Source: Spartobacteria bacterium (lineage in GTDB: Bacteria > Verrucomicrobiota > Verrucomicrobiia > Chthoniobacterales > Terrimicrobiaceae). From it: 6,229 nt of DNA. The notes under the pieces were generated by a model that was not told the origin of the DNA, did not search any database, and saw only the letters and a program-made list of their open reading frames with translations. Positions 1 to 5,552 of the stretch are shown piece after piece (position 1 is the first letter of the stretch; each line of letters starts with the position of its first letter). The DNA lies in NCBI GenBank assembly GCA_947487745.1, contig CANKXQ010000084.1:1-6229 (forward strand). The letters are read 5' to 3'. The translations under genes were made by a program, and so were the position numbers.

Positions 1-735
1 AGGATTCCGTAATGCGGGCAATGCCTCAAGCAATTTTTTCAAGCCGGACTCGGGAAGGTTCATTTTCAAACCGACGAGATCCCTCGCGGCGAGGGCGCCT
101 TTGAGGAGAAGCGAGAGGTGACTTATTTTTTCCCGCTTCCATTCATTCTCCCACGCGGAGCGGTTTGCAAAGAGCGCGGGATAGGATTCCATGAGCGTGT
201 CCACGATACGGAGTTTGTTCGCGCGGAGCGACGATCCGGTCTCTGTGATATCCACAATCGCGTCGACGAGATCTGGCACTTTGACTTCCGTTGCTCCCCA
301 AGAAAATTCGACCTCGGCTTTCACTCCGGCGCGTTCGAAGAAGCGGCGGGTTATGCCGACCGCCTCGGTGGCGACGCGCTTGCCATCAAGGTCGCGGGTT
401 GATTTGACCGGAGAATCCTCGGGCACAACGAGCACCCAGCGGGTCGGATTCGCAGTGGCCTTGCTGTAGGGAAGTTTGACGACCTCTTCGACCTCCGAGC
501 CATTTTCCTCGACCCAGTCATGTCCTGTGATCCCACAGTCCAGATACCCATGCTCGATGTAGCGGCTGATTTCCTGGGCGCGTAGGAGGCGGATGCGAAG
601 CTCGGGGTCATCCACCGAGGGCCGGTAGGAGCGGCTGGAGCCGGAAATCGCATAGCCCGCTTTTGCGAAGAGGGCAATCGTTGGCTCCATAAGGCTGCCT
701 GAGGGAAGGCCGATTGTAAGAAATTTTTGTTCCAT
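1..735 (-). CDS. hisG: ATP phosphoribosyltransferase, long form (3' end beyond window)
   Basis: HisG catalyses the first committed step of histidine synthesis in the cytoplasm, joining ATP and PRPP to give phosphoribosyl-ATP. The frame is open from the ATG at 735 to the window edge, giving 245 residues with no stop. Visible features are the N-terminal LTIGLPSGSL segment (6-15), the GITGHDWVEE motif (68-77), and the family PRPP-binding signature around 155-171 (DLVDAIVDITETGSSL). From about residue 218 (RDLVGLKMNLPESGLKKLL) the sequence enters the regulatory ACT-like domain found only in long-form HisG, which binds histidine for feedback inhibition, so no HisZ partner would be needed. Long-form enzymes are near 290-300 residues, so about 45 are missing off the left edge. 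No clear Shine-Dalgarno site precedes the ATG. The gene lies 61 bp downstream of the SDR gene on the same strand and may be read with it. No other his gene is visible. Confidence 0.95.
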   Translation of the reverse strand, partial: MEQKFLTIGLPSGSLMEPTIALFAKAGYAISGSSRSYRPSVDDPELRIRLLRAQEISRYIEHGYLDCGITGHDWVEENGSEVEEVVKLPYSKATANPTRWVLVVPEDSPVKSTRDLDGKRVATEAVGITRRFFERAGVKAEVEFSWGATEVKVPDLVDAIVDITETGSSLRANKLRIVDTLMESYPALFANRSAWENEWKREKISHLSLLLKGALAARDLVGLKMNLPESGLKKLLEALPALRNP

Positions 736-796
736 GAGAACTGCTGAATTTGAATTTTGGGTTGTAAGTGGTGAAAAGATTGGTTTTGCCGGATCG

Positions 797-1609
797 TCAG
801 ATCGTTTGGGAAAGAAAACCGCCGTCGATGCGGATGTCCGTGCCGGTCACGAACGAGCTGGCATTCGGGCTGGCCAGGAAAATGACGGCGCCGGAGAGTT
901 CCTCGGCCTCGCCGAATCGCGCCATGGGCGTGTGACCCAGAATGGCTGCGGCGCGGGGAGTGGTCGAGCCGTCGGGATTGAAGAGGAGGCGGAGATTTTG
1001 TTCGGCGGGGAAGAATCCGGGAGTAATGGAATTCACGCGCACGCCGGAGGTCGCCCACTCGCGAGCGAGGAAGTTGGTAAGATTCAGAACCGCGGCCTTG
1101 GCGGCGGAGTAGGCCACCACGCGGGAAAGAGGAATGTGTGCGGAAGCGCTCGCGACATTGATGATGCTGCCGCGACCTGCCTCTACCATCGCTTGGCCGA
1201 TGACTTGGCATGGAAGCAGCGCGCCGCCGACGAGGTTGAGATCGAAGCTTGCCGTCCAGTCCTCGGCGGCGATCTGCGAGAAGGGATTTTCAGGCGTCAC
1301 TGTGACGCGAGGGTCGTTTCCGCCGGCGGCATTCACGAGGACGGATGGGACGCCGAAGCGCTCGGTCGTTGCTTTAAGAAGTTCCTCCAGGCTCTCGCGG
1401 TCGGTGGCATCGCATTCGATGAATGCAGCGCGCCCGCCGGTTTTTTGGATTTCTGCCGATCGTTGGGCACCGCGTTCCGCATTCCGTCCAGCGACCACCA
1501 CAATGGCTCCGGCGGAGGCGAGGGCGACCGCCATGCTGCCGCCGAGGACGCCTGTTGCGCCAATAACCACAGCCACTTCTTCAGAGAGATCAAAAAGGTT
1601 TGTTGCCAT
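797..1609 (-). CDS. SDR-family oxidoreductase, probable D-mannonate oxidoreductase (fructuronate reductase)
   Basis: This is a classical short-chain dehydrogenase of 270 residues, a cytoplasmic NAD(P)-dependent enzyme. Seen: the Rossmann glycine motif GATGVLGG (17-24), NAAGGN (93-98), N125 in DLNLVG, and the catalytic S154, Y167 and K171 (YSAAK). The C-terminal half, with PGFFPAEQNLRLLFNPDGS (197-215), HTPMARFG and SSFVTGTDIRIDGGF, closely resembles SDR-type D-mannonate oxidoreductases, which interconvert D-fructuronate and D-mannonate in hexuronate catabolism. That substrate is inferred from remembered family sequences; a related sugar-acid or polyol is possible. The start at 1609 (MATNLFDL) matches the family N-terminus; an upstream in-frame ATG at 1699 would add 30 basic, unrelated residues and overlap the divergent folE2 start. 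A 12-bp palindrome sits 1 bp upstream of this ATG and could be an operator. No uxuA, uxaC or kdgK partner is in view, which is unusual for a uronate gene. Confidence 0.9.
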   Translation of the reverse strand: MATNLFDLSEEVAVVIGATGVLGGSMAVALASAGAIVVVAGRNAERGAQRSAEIQKTGGRAAFIECDATDRESLEELLKATTERFGVPSVLVNAAGGNDPRVTVTPENPFSQIAAEDWTASFDLNLVGGALLPCQVIGQAMVEAGRGSIINVASASAHIPLSRVVAYSAAKAAVLNLTNFLAREWATSGVRVNSITPGFFPAEQNLRLLFNPDGSTTPRAAAILGHTPMARFGEAEELSGAVIFLASPNASSFVTGTDIRIDGGFLSQTI

Positions 1610-1610
1610 A

Positions 1611-1622
1611 TATTGGCCAATA
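1611..1622. promoter_or_regulatory. 12-bp perfect palindrome TATTGGCCAATA, possible operator
   Basis: TATTGGCCAATA is an exact inverted repeat lying 1 bp upstream of the SDR start codon, inside the 88-bp gap between the divergent SDR and folE2 genes. A repressor bound here would cover the SDR ribosome-binding region. The TTGG...CCAA arms recall sugar-acid repressor operators such as ExuR/UxuR sites, but those have a central spacer that is absent here, so the resemblance is weak. No regulator gene is nearby. Functional assignment is inference only. Confidence 0.25.
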
Positions 1623-1697
1623 AAAACAAAGCCGCCTGCGCCCGCACGGTTTTTTTTGACTTGGACTCGCGGATGCAGCGGTAAAAATGCCCCGCTC

Positions 1698-2474
1698 ATG
1701 TTGAAGGATACCCAAAACGAGCGCGACGAGCGGCGTATGCCGATTGATCGTGTGGGAGTGAAATCGCTGCGCTACCCGCTGCAAGTTCGCGACAAGGAGC
1801 ACTCGGTTCAAAGCACGGTTGCCAACATTCAGCTCACGGTCGACCTGCCACACCACTTCAAGGGCACGCACATGAGCCGCTTCATTGAGGTGCTCTCGGA
1901 GCATGGTCCCGTGATCCATGTGGAAAACATCCGCGACATCCTTGAGAAAATGTGCCGCCGTCTTGAAAGCGGTTGCGCGCATCTCGAAATCGAATTCCCT
2001 TTTTTCCTCGATAAAAAAGCCCCTGTGACCGGAGCCGTTGGATTAATGGATTACTCCGTGCGCTTCAGCGCGACCCTTGAAAACGGACGCATGGATTTTG
2101 TTGTCACCACCATCGTGCCAGTCACCACGCTGTGCCCGTGCTCAAAGGCGATCAGCACCGCTGGCGCGCACAACCAGCGCGGGCATGTGACACTCTCTGT
2201 GCGCTGTAAAAAGCCGATGTGGATTGAAGACATGGTGCGCCTCGCCGAGGAGTCCGCCAGCGCCGAGTTGTTCAGCCTGCTGAAGCGTCCGGATGAAAAA
2301 CATGTCACCGAGCAGGCCTATGCGAATCCGGTTTTCGTCGAGGATTTGGTGAGGAATGTCGCCGTTCGCTGCGAGGCTGATCTGAACATCCTCTGGTATC
2401 GCGTGGAGGTGGAAAACTTCGAGTCGATCCACAATCACAGCGCCTACGCGCTCATCGAGAAAAAAGGCGTCTGA
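1698..2474 (+). CDS. folE2: GTP cyclohydrolase FolE2 (type IB)
   Basis: FolE2 converts GTP to 7,8-dihydroneopterin triphosphate, the first step of folate (pterin) and queuosine-precursor synthesis in the cytoplasm. The 258-residue product is full length for the family. Family landmarks are MPIDRVGVKSLRYPLQV (14-30), VDLPHHFKGTHMSRF (48-62), the metal-site block TTLCPCSKAIS (143-153) followed by GAHNQRG (156-162), EESASAELFSLLKRPDEK (184-201), and the C-terminal VENFESIHNHSAYA (238-251). C146, H158 and one of H245/H247 are the expected metal ligands. This enzyme type is less zinc-dependent than FolE1 and in several bacteria is induced by zinc starvation through Zur, but no Zur-like box is seen upstream. 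The start was chosen because the family core begins about 13 residues in; longer versions of the frame run back through the antisense strand of the SDR gene. There is no clear Shine-Dalgarno site. A TTGACT at 1656-1661 could be a -35 box, but no well-spaced -10 follows it. Confidence 0.96.
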   Translation: MLKDTQNERDERRMPIDRVGVKSLRYPLQVRDKEHSVQSTVANIQLTVDLPHHFKGTHMSRFIEVLSEHGPVIHVENIRDILEKMCRRLESGCAHLEIEFPFFLDKKAPVTGAVGLMDYSVRFSATLENGRMDFVVTTIVPVTTLCPCSKAISTAGAHNQRGHVTLSVRCKKPMWIEDMVRLAEESASAELFSLLKRPDEKHVTEQAYANPVFVEDLVRNVAVRCEADLNILWYRVEVENFESIHNHSAYALIEKKGV

Positions 2475-2477
2475 CGC

Positions 2478-2903
2478 TCAGGCTTCGTTGATTTCTTTCT
2501 TCTGGAGTTTGGCAACGAGGAATCGAAGCAGGCCAACACCGGCCAGCGCGCCACACATATCCGCAAGCCAATCCTCCAAGCTGAGCCCCGAGCGCCCGGG
2601 AATGAATTGCTGATTGTATTCGTCAAGCGCACCGAGAAGTCCCATTACCACCGCCACGGCCAAGAGCAAACGGATGCCGTGCAGCTTGGCGAGCAGACGC
2701 AGGGAGGCTGCCAGAGTCGTCGCTCCTCCCAAGAAAAAGACGAAGTGCAGGATTTTGTCCTGCTGAGGAACGACCATCTTCGGCATCTCCGTCGGCACGC
2801 TGTTCGAGACCTGATAAAGAATCACGAGCCAGATTCCAAAAAGGATCGTCGGCAAGGCAGGGCGGTTCAGGGTAAAATCGAGCACTCGGGAAAGGATGGA
2901 CAT
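2478..2903 (-). CDS. VanZ-family membrane protein
   Basis: This is a 141-residue inner-membrane protein of the VanZ-like family. It shows four hydrophobic segments at about 15-33, 51-71, 77-93 and 116-131. The family motifs are present: DKILHF (49-54) at the start of the second segment, and the loop DEYNQQFIPGRSG (94-106) followed by SLEDWLAD (108-115). The namesake VanZ gives low-level teicoplanin resistance in enterococci by an unknown mechanism; most family members are uncharacterised single-copy membrane proteins, so no resistance role should be assumed. The ATG at 2903 is the only usable start, because an in-frame TAA lies seven codons upstream with no ATG, GTG or TTG between. Its stop is 3 bp from the folE2 stop on the opposite strand, so the two transcripts must overlap unless termination occurs inside a coding region. 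Confidence 0.9.
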   Translation of the reverse strand: MSILSRVLDFTLNRPALPTILFGIWLVILYQVSNSVPTEMPKMVVPQQDKILHFVFFLGGATTLAASLRLLAKLHGIRLLLAVAVVMGLLGALDEYNQQFIPGRSGLSLEDWLADMCGALAGVGLLRFLVAKLQKKEINEA

Positions 2904-2975
2904 CGGATCAGTGCGCGATTTTTACCATCCACCGGGTGAAGTGGAGCTTTTTCGCCAGTATCTTGTTTTTCCGAT

Positions 2976-2986
2976 TTAGAGTCTAA
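2976..2986. repeat. Inverted repeat TTAGA-G-TCTAA
   Basis: This is a perfect dyad with 5-bp arms and a 1-bp centre in the gap upstream of the predicted sigma-54 promoter. It is centred about 137 bp before the predicted RNA start. Sigma-54 activators usually bind dyads roughly 80-150 bp upstream, so this is a candidate activator site. Dyads this short are common by chance. Confidence 0.25.
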
Positions 2987-2999
2987 CGGGGATTTTTAG

Positions 3000-3016
3000 A
3001 CAGAATTTACAGAATT
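3000..3016. repeat. Short tandem repeat, ACAGAATT twice (period 9)
   Basis: ACAGAATT occurs at 3000-3007 and again at 3009-3016, separated by one T. It is followed by a 14-bp interrupted dyad (TTCAA-AAAA-TTGAA, 3015-3028). The block is AT-rich compared with its surroundings. It could be the remnant of a dispersed intergenic repeat, or a tandem binding site for a regulator of the downstream sigma-54 promoter. Neither can be settled from this window. Confidence 0.4.
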
Positions 3017-3091
3017 CAAAAAATTGAAGGGAAGCTACTTGTCGGAAAATGACCCCACTTGGTGAGCGGAATTTTTGCGCTTGGCGGAGAC

Positions 3092-3108
3092 TTGGCATGG
3101 GGGTTGCT
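3092..3108 (+). promoter_or_regulatory. Sigma-54 (RpoN) -24/-12 promoter
   Basis: TTGGCATGGGGGTTGCT matches the sigma-54 consensus YTGGCACGRNNNTTGCW at every defined position except one (T for C at 3098). The invariant GG (3094-3095) and GC (3106-3107) are separated by exactly 10 bp, as required. With the second G at -24, transcription should start at about 3118-3119 on the plus strand. A weaker overlapping copy with the same GG-N10-GC spacing begins 11 bp earlier (3081-3097). No plus-strand protein gene lies downstream before the terminator at 3127-3201, so the promoter appears to serve a small RNA. Activation would need an ATP-dependent enhancer-binding protein, which is not encoded in this window. 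Confidence 0.7.
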
Positions 3109-3117
3109 TCTTAAAGG

Positions 3118-3201
3118 ATCAAAGGACAACCCGGCCGTAGGGAGGGTAAGCTCGCAAACTTGGGGGAGGGAGTGAGCTTGGGACGGCCGGGTTGTTTTTT
3201 T
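3118..3201 (+). ncRNA. Predicted sigma-54-dependent small RNA, about 84 nt
   Basis: The transcript is inferred from a sigma-54 promoter at 3092-3108 and a strong intrinsic terminator ending at 3201. It would fold almost entirely into one long hairpin. The outer stem is CAACCCGGCCGT (3127-3138) with ACGGCCGGGTTG (3183-3194), 12 perfect pairs. The 5' AAAGGA (3121-3126) can also pair with the terminal U run. An asymmetric internal loop follows (AGGGAGGG at 3139-3146 opposite GG), then an inner stem of AAGCTC (3148-3153) with GAGCTT (3174-3179), lengthened by wobble pairs to 3147-3155/3172-3180. The apical loop is 16 nt and G-rich (3156-3171). Unpaired GGA/GGGA motifs could bind CsrA-type proteins or C-rich mRNA targets. 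I recognise no known RNA family. No start codon with a credible ribosome site and reading frame lies inside. Its 3' end reaches the stop codon of the convergent transglutaminase gene. Confidence 0.55.
3127..3201 (+). terminator. Intrinsic terminator, 12-bp GC-rich stem and T7 run
   Basis: The perfect stem 3127-3138/3183-3194 is followed immediately by seven T residues (3195-3201), the classical Rho-independent arrangement for plus-strand transcription. The large inner structure between the arms is longer than in a typical terminator, suggesting that the hairpin is also the body of a small RNA. On the minus strand the stem lies just past the transglutaminase stop codon, but the bases after it (TCCTTTGATCC) are not a T run, so it would terminate that gene less well. 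Confidence 0.75.
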
Positions 3202-4912
3202 ATTTCGTTGCCGTCTCCAAGTCATTCATTGAGACATCCAGAATGCCGCCCGGTTGTGGGGTTAGTTTCCGGCGAACAAGGTCGATGCTCCGCCGGGCTT
3301 CGCTTTTGTCGCCTTTTTCAATGAGCACACGAATGTAGGGCTCGGCCACATCGTAGTAGAAATTTCCTCCACCGGTTTGGCTCAGTGAGTGGACTTGTCT
3401 GCGAAAGAGTTTTTTCGCCTCGGCCATGTTTCCTGCTTCCAATAAGGCCGTGAGCTGGTCGGCGGCCATATTGACGCTTAGGTCGGAGCGTTTGCTTCTG
3501 TTTTGAGACAGGATTTGTTGCTCGATTTTTTTCACCGATTCGATGTCTCCCTGTTCCTGATAAATCGAAATGAGGGCCTGTTGGTGGAGGACTTTCAAAT
3601 CCGCCTGGTTTGCGAACTGTGTTTTCGCCCGTTCATGGAAAAGAATGCGTTCTTTTGCCGGTGCTCCACGGCGTTGCAAGAAAGCAGCAGTTGCCGACCA
3701 TGCATCAGCATTCTTCGGGCAGAGTTGAATCGCTTTTTCATAGGCCTGTCCGGCCTTGGGATTATCACCTGACTTCTCCAGAATTTCCGCCACAGCCAGA
3801 GTATTCATCGAGGCGGCGAACTCCGGTTTGTCGCGGAAGCGCGCGGCGAGGAGTTCCAGTTCATGGTCGCTTATAGGTTGCCAAGTTTGTGGGTCCAGCG
3901 CTTCGCCGGTGGCGTAGTTGTGCTGGGAATAGCGTCCGCAGTCGATTTCCCACTGGTCGTCGCTGCGCATGTATCCAAACCACGCGTGTCCTCCATCGCT
4001 TCCCTGGCCGGTGAAAAACAATGTGGGCAACCCGAGTGCTTTGCCGGCCATCGAGGCGTAGTAGGCTTGGTCAACGCAAATTCCGCCCTCCTTCCGGATC
4101 GCAGCGAGCGTGTAGGGGCCACCGGTCCAATCATATTGCTGCGCCTTCAACCTTTCGTGGCTGTAATTGATCTGGAAATACGCCTTTTCAAATGTCGAGC
4201 GCGTCAGGCGCACATTCTTTCTGGCCCAGACCAGTTCCTCCTCCCTGACGAAAGCATCCACCACAAATTTGAGTTGTGATGGGGAAAGTTTGCGGGGATC
4301 CAGAAGCAATTGCCGCGCCTCGTTCGCCGCGACCCAGCGCGAAAATTGTTGGTCAACCGGGAGAATGCTGATGGGAACCAACTCAGCTGCCACCTGGTGG
4401 TGGGGCCATCCTTGAGGCAGCGGGACATCGTTCACCACAGCGATGGCGATAGCCAGACTGGCGTATTCCCCGAACTTTTTTGGATGCGCTGTTCGGATGG
4501 AGCTCAAGTTTTCGAGCACCCGGGGGACAGAGTCCTGTTCCGAGAGTGTTGAAAAAAACATTCGGGAAACGACAGGGTCGCTCAAGAGTTCCTTGGCCAG
4601 GCCGCTTTCTATGTGCTGGCCGGATTCCTCTTCGCGCAATGCGGCAAAAATTTTGCACCAGCGCCAGAGATCCAGCCAGGCGGTGAAATTCAAGGTTTCG
4701 GAGTTCAGCGACAATCCGATGCTTGAGGGCTTATAATTCTGGTAAAACTTGGACTCCAAGCGCTCAACCGATTTCGCGAAGCCTTCTTGAAAAATGGATT
4801 CCATTTCCTCCTTGGGCGGAGGTTTTTGAAAATCTCCCGCGATCGCAAATGTCGGGTAGATCAGAAGGATTTGGATTGCGAAGCAGAGGCGGGGCAGAGC
4901 GTTTTTGAACAC
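3200..4912 (-). CDS. Exported transglutaminase-like protein with TPR-like repeats
   Basis: The product has 570 residues. Residues 1-25 form a Sec signal peptide: a basic start, a hydrophobic core around 10-23 and likely cleavage after AIA (25), so the protein should act in the periplasm or outside the cell. A central transglutaminase-like (cysteine protease fold) domain spans about 260-340. Its apparent triad is C279 in GGICVDQAYYAS, H309 in GQGSDGGHAWFGY and D324 in WEIDCG, so it is probably catalytically competent, acting as a peptidase, amidase or cross-linking enzyme on an unknown substrate. From about 368 the helical repeats (TLAVAEILEKSGDNPKAGQA and later copies to about 545) resemble TPRs and suggest protein contacts. 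Residues 30-255 are helical and not recognised. The start is a GTG at 4912; an in-frame TGA lies two codons upstream, and the next ATG (codon 37) would lose the signal peptide. A sigma-70-like promoter places the RNA start almost on the GTG. Confidence 0.85.
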   Translation of the reverse strand: MFKNALPRLCFAIQILLIYPTFAIAGDFQKPPPKEEMESIFQEGFAKSVERLESKFYQNYKPSSIGLSLNSETLNFTAWLDLWRWCKIFAALREEESGQHIESGLAKELLSDPVVSRMFFSTLSEQDSVPRVLENLSSIRTAHPKKFGEYASLAIAIAVVNDVPLPQGWPHHQVAAELVPISILPVDQQFSRWVAANEARQLLLDPRKLSPSQLKFVVDAFVREEELVWARKNVRLTRSTFEKAYFQINYSHERLKAQQYDWTGGPYTLAAIRKEGGICVDQAYYASMAGKALGLPTLFFTGQGSDGGHAWFGYMRSDDQWEIDCGRYSQHNYATGEALDPQTWQPISDHELELLAARFRDKPEFAASMNTLAVAEILEKSGDNPKAGQAYEKAIQLCPKNADAWSATAAFLQRRGAPAKERILFHERAKTQFANQADLKVLHQQALISIYQEQGDIESVKKIEQQILSQNRSKRSDLSVNMAADQLTALLEAGNMAEAKKLFRRQVHSLSQTGGGNFYYDVAEPYIRVLIEKGDKSEARRSIDLVRRKLTPQPGGILDVSMNDLETATK

Positions 4913-4919
4913 AATTCAC

Positions 4920-4949
4920 TTTATACGACACCTGCGCGAGGCTCTTCAA
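4920..4949 (-). promoter_or_regulatory. Sigma-70-type promoter of the transglutaminase-like gene
   Basis: Read on the minus strand, TTGAAG (4949-4944) and TATAAA (4925-4920) are separated by 18 bp. They match the -35 consensus at 4 of 6 positions and the -10 consensus at 5 of 6. Transcription would begin about 7 bp after the -10 box, within a base or two of the GTG start codon at 4912, implying a leaderless or nearly leaderless mRNA. The site lies in the 88-bp gap after the CHR gene pair, where no convincing terminator was found. Confidence 0.4.
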
Positions 4950-5000
4950 TTTTGCATTGGCCGGGAGGGTGTGTTTTCAGATGCCGCTGGTTCTGGTTTT

Positions 5001-5552
5001 TTAATGCCCTCTCAACAAAAACCATCCCGCTACCCCGCCGAGGAGCATGAGCAAGGCGGGGTTGATACGCTTGGCGAACAGGATTCCTGTTACGGCAAGG
5101 GCGGTTATGCAGGTGATGGTGTTGAAGTGCGTGCTGTGGTTGGGGTTGATGCAGGCTGTTTTGCCGACTGCGTGGACGCCTGCCAGCATGAGTCCGATGG
5201 TGATTGGAGCCATGCCTTGTTGCACCGAAGCACGCCAAGGGTTTTCCTTGAAATGATCCCAAATGTAGCTGCATCCGTAGGTCAGAAAGCTCGATGGCAG
5301 GTAGAATGCCACGAGCGCGATGATGAGCCCAGCAGCGCCGGCGGCCTGCCAGCCGATCAGAGCGACCATGGACATGTTCGGACCCGGCGCCATTTGGCCA
5401 AGGCTGTAGATTGTGGCAAATTGATCGCCTGTCACCCAGTGATGAAGCGTTACGGTTTCATGCTCCATCTGTGGCAGCACGGCGCTCCCACCTCCCACCG
5501 CGAGCAAGGAGAGGAGGCAAAAGACATTCAGGAGTTTGACGAGATCACTCAT
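5001..5552 (-). CDS. Chromate transporter family protein, second half-size subunit
   Basis: This is a 183-residue membrane protein of the CHR family (half-size type). Classical ChrA is about 400 residues and made of two homologous halves; here the halves are separate genes, expected to work as a pair in the inner membrane. Seen: an N-terminal hydrophobic helix leading into GGGSAVLPQME (20-30), the family block LGQMAPGPNMSMVALIGW (51-68), and several more hydrophobic segments (70-92, 113-131, 146-160, 163-180). Full-length ChrA exports chromate, but many half-size proteins have no proven substrate, so chromate or another oxyanion is only a suggestion. The start at 5552 was chosen because its ATG overlaps the stop of the upstream CHR gene in an ATGA arrangement, a sign of translational coupling; ATGs further upstream in the frame (5582, 5675) would run deeper into that gene. 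The gene ends with TAA 88 bp before the transglutaminase gene. Confidence 0.88.
   Translation of the reverse strand: MSDLVKLLNVFCLLSLLAVGGGSAVLPQMEHETVTLHHWVTGDQFATIYSLGQMAPGPNMSMVALIGWQAAGAAGLIIALVAFYLPSSFLTYGCSYIWDHFKENPWRASVQQGMAPITIGLMLAGVHAVGKTACINPNHSTHFNTITCITALAVTGILFAKRINPALLMLLGGVAGWFLLRGH

Noticed and set aside
351..1211. Minus-strand frame of 286 codons spanning hisG and the SDR gene
   Set aside because: It is out of frame with both real genes, very rich in Arg/Ser/Pro, and matches no family.
734..1684. Long plus-strand frame of 316 codons opposite the SDR gene
   Set aside because: It is a shadow of a high-GC gene on the other strand; the SDR motifs on the minus strand are unambiguous.
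1656..1687. Possible folE2 promoter, TTGACT with a downstream TAAAAA
   Set aside because: The spacing is 20 bp, too long for a typical sigma-70 promoter, and the -10 match is poor.
1134..1697. 188-codon N-terminal extension of the folE2 frame
   Set aside because: It is antisense to the well-supported SDR gene, has non-protein-like composition, and the FolE2 family core starts just after the ATG at 1698.
3016..3225. 69-residue minus-strand frame across the small-RNA region
   Set aside because: It has low-complexity, Lys/Arg/Pro/Ser-rich composition, no recognised family, overlaps the end of the transglutaminase gene, and is an accident of the terminator stem read in reverse.
4994..5026. Hairpin at the end of the second CHR gene (GGTTTTT with AAAAACC) as a terminator
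   Set aside because: The stem is short and AU-rich, includes the stop codon, and has no T run after it on the minus strand.
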